DNA of 19,986 nucleotides from an uncultured Cellvibrio sp. (GTDB lineage Bacteria > Pseudomonadota > Gammaproteobacteria > Pseudomonadales > Cellvibrionaceae), in NCBI GenBank assembly GCA_946481735.1, contig CAMLOU010000080.1, forward strand, positions 1-19,986, given 5' to 3'. The position numbers and the translations under genes are program-made. Under the pieces are notes generated by a model. It worked only from the letters and a program-made list of their open reading frames with translations. It was not told the DNA's origin and did not search any database. Positions 8,671-14,154 of the stretch are shown here, piece by piece (position 1 is the first letter of the stretch; each line of letters opens with the position of its first letter).

Positions 8671-8763
8671 TCACCGTTTCCCTTTCCTGCCTGTCCCTGC
8701 CCGCTCATTCCCGGTCGCGCTGTGCGACCGGTACTGGCTGTTCGCGTTGTCCCACTCTTTTCT

Positions 8764-8793
8764 CCCGGTGACACTCTCGCCCGGTGACACTCT
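8764..8793. repeat. Tandem direct repeat of CCCGGTGACACTCT
   Basis: CCCGGTGACACTCT occurs at 8764-8777 and again, perfectly, at 8780-8793, giving a 16-base period. It lies upstream of the GTTAC cluster. It may be a recent duplication or an extra protein-binding element. Confidence 0.6.
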
Positions 8794-8835
8794 TGCAGAG
8801 TACCGCGCCAGCTCGCCGCGTTGCGCGACACGTTC

Positions 8836-8919
8836 GTTACCCCGGGTCACGAGCTTGTTACCGACGGGATGTTGTTACCGGACAACGGAATCGTAACAAC
8901 ATTCCCTTAAATCTGTAAC
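8836..8919 (+). promoter_or_regulatory. Putative CbrB enhancer: cluster of GTTAC/GTAAC half-sites
   Basis: Five half-sites are readable: GTTAC at 8836-8840, 8857-8861 and 8874-8878, then GTAAC at 8893-8897 and 8915-8919. The central pair forms a perfect inverted repeat, TTGTTAC (8872-8878) with GTAACAA (8893-8899), spacer 14. Starts are 17-22 bases apart, roughly two helical turns. The cluster lies about 100-185 bases upstream of the predicted RNA start, normal for a sigma-54 enhancer. My recollection is that mapped Pseudomonas CbrB sites upstream of crcZ use similar TGTTAC/GTAACA half-sites; not verified here. Confidence 0.7.
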
Positions 8920-8951
8920 CTACGGAAATAACCAAACTGAATAAGCGGCTT

Positions 8952-8964
8952 CATCAAAAAGTTA
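8952..8964 (+). promoter_or_regulatory. Putative IHF-binding site
   Basis: CATCAAAAAGTTA matches the IHF consensus WATCAANNNNTTR at all defined positions except the first. It lies between the enhancer cluster and the -24/-12 promoter, about 60-70 bases before the predicted start. That is the usual place for IHF to bend DNA so that an NtrC-type activator contacts sigma-54 polymerase. Confidence 0.5.
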
Positions 8965-8993
8965 AGCCATTGAAAAATAAAGAAAAACCAACT

Positions 8994-9010
8994 TTGGCAC
9001 AAGACATGCT
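8994..9010 (+). promoter_or_regulatory. Sigma-54 (-24/-12) promoter of the small RNA
   Basis: TTGGCACAAGACATGCT has the invariant GG (8996-8997) and GC (9008-9009) separated by exactly 10 bases, with a full TTGGCAC -24 box. The expected start is about 12 bases after the GC, near 9021, immediately before the first A-rich repeat. With an enhancer cluster and IHF-like site upstream and cbrB next door, this is a strong call. Confidence 0.9.
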
Positions 9011-9022
9011 CTATACGCAGCC

Positions 9023-9184
9023 ATAACAACAACAAACAATAAGAAAAAAGCGACAAACTAATAACAACAACAAACAATAAGAAACTGAAAAAACGCTAAT
9101 AAAAACAACAAACAATAAGAAACTGAAAACTGACTAATAACAACAACAAATAATAAAAACAGAGATATTACTAATAACAACAAG
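9023..9184 (+). repeat. Five tandem ~38-nt A-rich repeats inside the small RNA
   Basis: Units begin at 9023, 9061, 9099, 9137 and 9174 (periods 38, 38, 38, 37) with ATAACAACAACAAACAATAA or a close variant. Units 2-5 are preceded by CTA. Linkers such as GAAACTGAAAA are shared by units 2 and 3. The last unit decays after ATAACAACAA. Each of units 1-4 holds two AAnAAnAA runs offset by one base in phase; unit 5 holds one. Confidence 0.9.
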
Positions 9185-9344
9185 ACTAATTAGATAAAAC
9201 CAGCGCTAGAAGACAAGAAATATAACAAGACACAATAAAGCGGAAATACTGACTAGGCACAGGATGGGATAGCAAGCGAAGTTGGATATGGGCACGGAAG
9301 CACCCCATTTGAATGCCACTGGCACCTTTGTCGTGCTGCCCTCC

Positions 9345-9378
9345 AAGCGGGAAATCGAAAGATTTCCCGTTTTGCTTT
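9345..9378 (+). terminator. Rho-independent terminator of the small RNA
   Basis: CGGGAAATC (9348-9356) pairs perfectly with GATTTCCCG (9361-9369) around a GAAA tetraloop, followed by TTTTGCTTT. The outer AAG/TTT bases can extend the stem. This is a textbook intrinsic terminator, and its T-run faces the plus strand. Confidence 0.93.
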
Positions 9379-9465
9379 AATGAGGTCTTGAAAATCATTT
9401 ATGCATCCCTTGTCGATGGCACCTGTTCCATCAAATGACATCCTCCGCGCATTAAGATTTCCTGT

Positions 9466-9491
9466 ATTTCTTTTAAACAAATAAAAGAAAT
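9466..9491. promoter_or_regulatory. 10-bp perfect inverted repeat upstream of the molybdenum hydroxylase operon
   Basis: ATTTCTTTTA (9466-9475) and TAAAAGAAAT (9482-9491) form a perfect palindrome around AACAAA. It lies about 100 bases before xdhC, in the 213-base gap after the small RNA terminator that must hold the operon promoter. It could be an operator or a weak hairpin; no known regulator is recognised. I see no convincing -35/-10 pair in the gap. Confidence 0.45.
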
Positions 9492-9591
9492 GTAAACCCC
9501 CTTTCCCCCGTCAATTCCCCATGCGAACGTAGGCCTCCTTCTGGAGCTATAACAACCCTAACCAGGCTTAACCAGACGCAGGACTGTCCTT

Positions 9592-10641
9592 ATGGCCACC
9601 AGTTTTTACCACGCACTCGACCAATGGTTTCCGCTGAAACACGAGCACCACTGGGTGCTGGGGGCGGTTATCAATACCCGAGGTTCGGTTTATCGCAAGA
9701 GTGGCGCGCTGATGCTGCTGTCGGATGCCGGCCATCAACTGGGGCTGCTGAGTGGTGGCTGCCTGGAAGGCGATTTGTTACTGCAAGCGCGCAAGGTTAT
9801 CGCACTGAAAAAAAGCCGACGTGTTACCTACGACGCTACCGATGAAGGCAGCCTGGCCTGGCGACTTGGCATTGGCTGCGGCGGTGCTGCCGACATCCTC
9901 CTCCATCCCTGTCATGCCGGTAACCACTTCCTGGCCCTGGATCAGGTCTTTGAGCACTTACGTGCGCAACAGGCGTGCCGTTTTCAACTGGGTGTCGATA
10001 AGGATGCCGCCGTTGTCGCCCCCTGCCCAAAAGCATTTCACCAACGCCAGGCCGGCAAGATTATTGATAACCACCTGGTTACCCTGATCAACCCGTTACC
10101 CCACCTGCTAATCCTCGGCAGCGGCATCGACATGGTTCCTTTGTGCGAGCTGGCCCTCGCGATGGGCTGGCGAGTGACCCTGGCAGATCAGCGCCTGTCG
10201 CATCAACGTCGCGACAACTTTCCCGCCGGGGTGGAGTTGTTACAGGCGAGTGTTACCGACCTTGATACAGCCTTGCTGCAACATGTCGATGGCATCATCA
10301 TTGCGCATCACAACCTGGTCCTGGACGCGGCGGCCCTGCGAGGGCTGAGCAGCAGTGGCGCCAGTTACATCGGCTTGCTCGGACCGGCCCAACGCAAGCG
10401 CGAGGTGCTTGCGGCAGCAGCGATAAGTGAACACCAACTTCCCGTGCCGGTTGCGGGGCCTATGGGGCTGGCATTAGGCGGCGACCTGCCGGAAAGTATT
10501 GCGTTGTCGGTCCTCGCGGAATGTCATGCGGTCATCCACGGCAGCACTGCGGCAGCCTTGAGCGAGGCTTATGCCCTTGATACGGCGCAAGATATCAGCG
10601 GACCACGCCCGAACCTGGGCACATTTAACGCGGCAGGTTAG
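9592..10641 (+). CDS. xdhC: XdhC/CoxI family molybdenum-cofactor maturation factor
   Basis: A 349-residue XdhC-type protein. XdhC binds molybdenum cofactor, promotes its sulfuration and hands it to xanthine dehydrogenase-family enzymes in the cytosol. The N-terminal XdhC_CoxI domain includes GSVYRKSGALML and GLLSGGCLEGDLL (about residues 51-63) with the conserved Cys, plus a GIGCGGAADILL segment. The C-terminal Rossmann-like domain starts near residue 170 (LILGSGIDMVPLCELA) and ends with YIGLLGPAQRK and GLALGGDLPESIALSVLAE. ATG 9592 has AGGA eight bases upstream. The gene heads a tight four-gene operon, with mocA two bases after its stop, and its client is presumably the molybdopterin subunit encoded at the end. 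Regulation is unknown. Confidence 0.93.
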   Translation: MATSFYHALDQWFPLKHEHHWVLGAVINTRGSVYRKSGALMLLSDAGHQLGLLSGGCLEGDLLLQARKVIALKKSRRVTYDATDEGSLAWRLGIGCGGAADILLHPCHAGNHFLALDQVFEHLRAQQACRFQLGVDKDAAVVAPCPKAFHQRQAGKIIDNHLVTLINPLPHLLILGSGIDMVPLCELALAMGWRVTLADQRLSHQRRDNFPAGVELLQASVTDLDTALLQHVDGIIIAHHNLVLDAAALRGLSSSGASYIGLLGPAQRKREVLAAAAISEHQLPVPVAGPMGLALGGDLPESIALSVLAECHAVIHGSTAAALSEAYALDTAQDISGPRPNLGTFNAAG

Positions 10642-10643
10642 CC

Positions 10644-11216
10644 ATGAAGCTGGACGCGCTCATCCTGGCAGCGGGCGCCGCCTCTCGTTTCGGTGGCTGC
10701 AAACTTCTCGCGAATTGGCAGGGTAAACCGGTGATGGAGCGTGTTCTCGATACGGCAAGCCAGTTGCCGCTGGAACGACTAGCCGTGGTAACCGGCGCTT
10801 ATCACCAGGATATCCTCAACTACCTGGGCCAACGTAATAATGTGGACATACTTTACTGCGCCGACTGGCAGGCCGGGATGGGCTGCTCTCTGGCTTATGG
10901 CGTAAGCCAACTACCGCCGGAGAATGCCGTACTGGTACTGCTGGGCGACCAGCCCTTGATCGACACTGACGACTTACAACAATTACTAACAACCTGGAAA
11001 GCCAATCCACACACTGTCACCTGCGCGGCCTTTGCCGGCACGCGCGGGGTACCGGCCATCTTTCCGGCAACGGCCAAACCCTGGCTGTTGCAGCTGAGCG
11101 GTGACCGGGGCGCCAAAGGCTTGTTGAACGGCAACGATGTCATCGCCGTTCCCCTGCCAAACGCCGCTTTTGATGTGGATACCCGATCCGACCTCCTTCA
11201 CGTAAAACAGGGATAA
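10644..11216 (+). CDS. mocA: Molybdenum cofactor nucleotidyltransferase (MocA/MobA-like NTP transferase)
   Basis: A 190-residue nucleotidyltransferase of the MobA/MocA family. MocA adds CMP to molybdopterin to give molybdopterin cytosine dinucleotide, the form used by bacterial xanthine-oxidase-family hydroxylases. Motifs: the N-terminal nucleotide loop [13 protein letters not shown] (residues 8-20), the [13 protein letters not shown] segment, and LLGDQPLID with the metal-binding Asp. A C-terminal RGAKGLLN and FDVDTRSDL close the domain. MobA proper (GMP transfer) is less likely because the neighbours are a hydroxylase of the MCD-using type and the GMG(C)SL motif is typical of the MocA branch. 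It lies between xdhC and the [2Fe-2S] subunit with gaps of 2 and 4 bases. Specificity for CTP is inferred from context. Confidence 0.85.
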   Translation: MKLDALILAAGAASRFGGCKLLANWQGKPVMERVLDTASQLPLERLAVVTGAYHQDILNYLGQRNNVDILYCADWQAGMGCSLAYGVSQLPPENAVLVLLGDQPLIDTDDLQQLLTTWKANPHTVTCAAFAGTRGVPAIFPATAKPWLLQLSGDRGAKGLLNGNDVIAVPLPNAAFDVDTRSDLLHVKQG

Positions 11217-11220
11217 CACC

Positions 11221-11685
11221 ATGATTTCACTCAAGATAAATGGTAAACAGCAGTCGCTGGATCTCGCGCCGGATACGCCCTTGTTGTGGGCGTTGCGCGA
11301 TGAACTCAAACTCACCGGTACCAAATTTGGCTGCGGTGTCGCCCAGTGCGGTGCCTGCACTGTGCACTTCAATGGTACGGCGGTGCGCTCTTGTAGCATT
11401 CCGTTATCAGCCGCCAGCGGCGCCGATGTACGCACTATTGAAGGCCTGCAATCGCCCACGGCCAAGGTCGTGCAGGAAGCTTGGCGCAAGCTCGACGTGG
11501 TGCAATGCGGCTATTGCCAGTCCGGGCAGATCATGTCCGCTGTGGCGCTGCTGGAGAATAATCCCAAGCCTAACGATGACCAGATCGATAGCGCCATGCA
11601 GGGCAACCTCTGCCGGTGCGCCACCTACCAGCGAATCCGCACGGCGATCCATGAAGCGGCGGATGAATTAGGGAGGAAAGCCTGA
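11221..11685 (+). CDS. iorA: (2Fe-2S)-binding subunit of a molybdenum hydroxylase (isoquinoline 1-oxidoreductase alpha-type)
   Basis: A 154-residue iron-sulfur subunit of the xanthine oxidase family. The N-terminal plant-type ferredoxin domain binds a cluster through Cys38, Cys43, Cys46 and Cys58 ([13 protein letters not shown]). The C-terminal four-helix domain binds a second through Cys96, Cys99, Cys131 and Cys133 (QCGYCQSGQ and GNLCRCATY). All eight ligands are present. The subunit passes electrons from the molybdenum centre in the neighbouring subunit. It has no signal peptide of its own. No FAD subunit is encoded nearby, as in two-subunit IorAB-type enzymes, so electrons probably leave to a cytochrome or quinone-linked acceptor encoded elsewhere. 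Its TGA overlaps the next ATG (TGATG). Confidence 0.92.
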   Translation: MISLKINGKQQSLDLAPDTPLLWALRDELKLTGTKFGCGVAQCGACTVHFNGTAVRSCSIPLSAASGADVRTIEGLQSPTAKVVQEAWRKLDVVQCGYCQSGQIMSAVALLENNPKPNDDQIDSAMQGNLCRCATYQRIRTAIHEAADELGRKA

Positions 11686-13886
11686 TGAACTTCCTGCAAC
11701 ATCATCTGCAGGCCCGTGACCTGCAACCGTCCACCGACCAAGGTGTGAGCCGCCGTCTGTTTCTCAAATCCGTTACCGCTGGCAGCGGCCTGGTGCTGGG
11801 ATGCGGCGCGTTATCCGGCCTGACGCTCAGTGCTTCAGCCGCTGAAGCAGCGACTGCGGGCAACGAACTGGTATTTAACGCGTTTCTCAAGATCACCCCG
11901 GACAATCGCGTGACGGTGGTGGTGAAACACCTCGATATGGGTCAGGGCGTCAGCACCGGCCTGACAACGCTGGTGGCCGAAGAGCTGGATGCAAACTGGG
12001 AACAAATGGATTGGGAATCCGCACCCGCCGACGCCAGCCGTTACAACAACCTGTTCTGGGGCCCGGCCCAGGGTACTGGCGGCTCAACCGCCATCGCCAA
12101 CTCCTGGGAGCAAATGCGTAAAGCCGGCGCTGCGGCGCGCGCCATGCTGGTCACGGCCGCCGCGCAGCAATGGGAAGTGCCTGAAAAAGAGATCAAGGTT
12201 AAAGACGGCATCATCTCCCACGGCAAGAAGACGGCGACCTTCGGCGAACTGGCCGGTAAGGCGGCGGCACTGCCGGTGCCCCAGTCACCCGCACTGAAAG
12301 ACCCCAAGGATTTCCGCCTGATCGGCAAAAATATCCCGCGTAAAGACAGCCAGGAGAAAACCAACGGCACGGCCATTTATACCCAGGATATCCAGTTACC
12401 GGGCATGCTGACGGCCGTGGTGCTCTACCCGCCGAAGCTGTTGGGCAAGTTGAAGAAAGTCGATGCCAGCAAAGCCAAAGCCGTGCCCGGCGTGGTGGAT
12501 GTGGTGGAAATTCCGCGCGGCGTGGCGGTGGTGGCTGAGGGCTTTTGGCCCGCCCAAAAAGCGCGCCAACTATTGCAAGCGGAATGGGATCTGTCGGCCT
12601 GCGAAACCCGCAGCAGCGACGAACTCTTTACACAATTCACCGACACCGCGCGCAAGCCAGGCACCTCGGTCAAAGCCGAAGGCGACGCTGCGGCAGCGCT
12701 GGCCCAGGCCGACAAGGTCATCGAGACGGAGTATCACCTGCCTTACCTGGCCCATACACCCATCGAACCCCTAAACTGTGTGGTGAAGGTGGACAAGACC
12801 GCCTGTGAACTCTGGTACGCCTGCCAGATGCAGACCAATGACCAACACGAAGTGGCCAAGGCTACCGGCCTGAAACCCGAGCAAGTAAGGATTCACACAC
12901 TATACGCCGGCGGCAGCTTCGGCCGGCGCGCATCGCCGAATGACTATGTAATGGATGCCGTGGCCATTGCCAAGCAGGTTCCCGGTCGGCCGGTGAAGAT
13001 GGTGTGGACCCGTGAGGACGACATCCACAATGGCAAATTCCGCCCGATGGCAGTTCATCGGGTGCGCGGTGCCGTGTCCCCGGAAGGCAAGCTGGTGGCT
13101 TGGGACCACCACGCCGTCGCTCAGCCGATTTTGCGCGGCTCGCCGTTTGAGGCGTTTATCCAGGGACCTATCGACGGCACCTTGATTGAGGGTATCGCCG
13201 ATATGCCCTACGCCATTCCCAATCTGTCCGTACAGGCCACCGAGATGAAAGCCGGTATATCGACGCTGTGGTGGCGTTCCGTCGGACACTCCGGTCACGC
13301 GTTTATTGTGGAAGGCTTTATCGATCAACTTGCCAAGGCGGCAGGTAAAGACCCGCTGGTGTTCCGCCGTGAAATGTTGACGGACCACCCGCGCTTTCTC
13401 GGCGCGCTCAACCTGGCCGCACAACAGGCCGGGTGGGATAAGCCACTGCCTAAAGGGCGCGGGCGAGGTATTGCCGTGCACAAGGCGATGGGCTCCTGGT
13501 GTGCCCAGGTGGCGGAAGTCACCGTTGCTGACGACGGTCGTTTTACGGTAGACCGGGTCGTTTGTGCGATTGATTGCGGGATTGCGGTCAATCCCGACGT
13601 GATCCGCGCACAGATGGAAGGCAGTATCGGCTTTGGCCTGAGCGCGGCGCTGGCCGAGGAAATTACCCTGGACAAGGGTAAGGTGGTGCAGAGCAACTTC
13701 CACAACTACACACTGATGCGGATTCCGCAGATGCCCAAGGTGGAGGTGCATATCGTGCCCTCGGCAGAGCCGCCTTCGGGTGTAGGTGAACCCGGCGTGC
13801 CGCCGGTGGCCGGGGCGTTGGCCAATGCGCTGTTTGCAGCTACCGGAAAGCCAGTGACGCGTTTGCCGATTGGGGAGCGGGTGTAG
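11685..13886 (+). CDS. iorB: Tat-targeted molybdopterin-binding subunit of a xanthine dehydrogenase-family oxidoreductase (IorB-type)
   Basis: A 733-residue catalytic subunit. The N-terminus has a twin-arginine signal, SRRLFLKS (residues 22-29), a hydrophobic stretch to about residue 50 and an Ala-rich end (ASAAEA), so the enzyme is expected in the periplasm. The body carries the aldehyde oxidase/xanthine dehydrogenase molybdopterin fold: HLDMGQGVSTGLTTLVAEELD, GTGGSTAIANSW, GGSFGRRASPND, and a C-terminal VGEPGVPPVAGALANA whose Glu (about residue 702) is the conserved catalytic base. GGAGG lies nine bases before the ATG. The best family match is isoquinoline 1-oxidoreductase beta, but many relatives oxidise aldehydes or other N-heterocycles, so the substrate is unknown. 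The TAG stop is four bases before a REP element that may end the transcript. Confidence 0.9.
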   Translation: MNFLQHHLQARDLQPSTDQGVSRRLFLKSVTAGSGLVLGCGALSGLTLSASAAEAATAGNELVFNAFLKITPDNRVTVVVKHLDMGQGVSTGLTTLVAEELDANWEQMDWESAPADASRYNNLFWGPAQGTGGSTAIANSWEQMRKAGAAARAMLVTAAAQQWEVPEKEIKVKDGIISHGKKTATFGELAGKAAALPVPQSPALKDPKDFRLIGKNIPRKDSQEKTNGTAIYTQDIQLPGMLTAVVLYPPKLLGKLKKVDASKAKAVPGVVDVVEIPRGVAVVAEGFWPAQKARQLLQAEWDLSACETRSSDELFTQFTDTARKPGTSVKAEGDAAAALAQADKVIETEYHLPYLAHTPIEPLNCVVKVDKTACELWYACQMQTNDQHEVAKATGLKPEQVRIHTLYAGGSFGRRASPNDYVMDAVAIAKQVPGRPVKMVWTREDDIHNGKFRPMAVHRVRGAVSPEGKLVAWDHHAVAQPILRGSPFEAFIQGPIDGTLIEGIADMPYAIPNLSVQATEMKAGISTLWWRSVGHSGHAFIVEGFIDQLAKAAGKDPLVFRREMLTDHPRFLGALNLAAQQAGWDKPLPKGRGRGIAVHKAMGSWCAQVAEVTVADDGRFTVDRVVCAIDCGIAVNPDVIRAQMEGSIGFGLSAALAEEITLDKGKVVQSNFHNYTLMRIPQMPKVEVHIVPSAEPPSGVGEPGVPPVAGALANALFAATGKPVTRLPIGERV

Positions 13887-13889
13887 TTG

Positions 13890-13920
13890 TGTCGGATTAC
13901 GCTGCGCTGATTCGACCTAC
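13890..13920 (-). repeat. REP-like element, inverted copy
   Basis: Read on the minus strand this starts GTAGGTCGAATCAG and ends GTAATCCGACA, matching the copy at 13934-13966 with two changes in the left arm. It lies head-to-head with that copy, giving a BIME-like pair directly after iorB. Confidence 0.7.
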
Positions 13921-13933
13921 GGGGATGCACTCA

Positions 13934-13966
13934 GTAGGTCGGATTAGCCAAAGGCGTAATCCGACA
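13934..13966 (+). repeat. REP-like element with GTAG foot
   Basis: GTAG followed by GTCGGATTA (left arm) and TAATCCGAC (right arm) around an inner CAAAGG-type loop. The same element occurs at 17610-17647. GTAG at the 5' foot of a palindrome is the hallmark of REPs mobilised by RAYT (IS200-like tyrosine) transposases. The paired copies may act as a transcription end for the iorAB operon. Confidence 0.8.
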
Positions 13967-14154
13967 ATAACAGGTGAGCTTAACCACCATCATCCGACAC
14001 CACCGTCACACCCTTAATTTCCCCGTTTCCCGCGCCCGTGCTAAACTCCCGCGCATCTATAAGCAAGGGCGCTGGATCAACCATCCTCGCGAAGGAAAGT
14101 CGTTTACGACACGTCAAGCCAGCCCCCACGAATCCACTTCATGTAGCTGTGCCT

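Larger units (their letters stand above)
8671..9020 (+). other. Non-coding control region between cbrB and the small RNA
   Basis: About 350 bases with no ORF of coding character. After the cbrB stop comes an 8-bp perfect hairpin, CCGGTCGC (8711-8718) with GCGACCGG (8724-8731), but no T-run follows it. Next are a 14-base direct repeat (8764-8793), the GTTAC/GTAAC cluster, an IHF-like site and the sigma-54 promoter, each listed separately. Composition shifts from GC-rich to very AT-rich near 8900. Confidence 0.75.
9021..9378 (+). ncRNA. crcZ: CrcZ-like Hfq/Crc-sequestering small RNA
   Basis: Predicted ~356-nt transcript from the sigma-54 promoter to the 9345-9378 terminator. It has no plausible ORF. 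Its 5' half is five ~38-nt tandem units rich in AAnAAnAA motifs (AACAACAACAA, AACAATAAGAA and variants), about nine separate runs, which is the recognition pattern for the distal face of Hfq with Crc. The 3' half (about 9240-9340) is more mixed and can fold, for example TGCCA (9314-9318) with TGGCA (9320-9324), and GGGCA (9289-9293) with TGCCC near 9337-9341. In Pseudomonas CrcZ (~400 nt) lies between cbrB and pcnB, is driven by CbrB and sigma-54, and titrates Hfq/Crc to lift carbon catabolite repression. Location, promoter class, length and motif content all match. Primary-sequence homology was not tested, and crc and hfq lie outside this window. Confidence 0.85.

Noticed and set aside
8711..8731. 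8-bp hairpin after cbrB as an intrinsic terminator
   Set aside because: The stem is perfect but is followed by TACTGGCTG, with no T-run; it was noted only as a hairpin in the control region.
8561..8896. 111-codon plus-strand frame extending past the cbrB end
   Set aside because: It begins out of frame inside cbrB, has no ribosome-binding site and its tail covers the repeat and half-site cluster; the sequence looks non-coding.
9023..9184. Regular direct repeats as a possible CRISPR array
   Set aside because: The units are contiguous, with no unique spacers; they are A-rich, sit downstream of a sigma-54 promoter and have no cas genes nearby.
12900..13751. 283-codon open frame on the minus strand
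   Set aside because: It is antisense to the iorB molybdopterin domain, with no start signal and no family resemblance.
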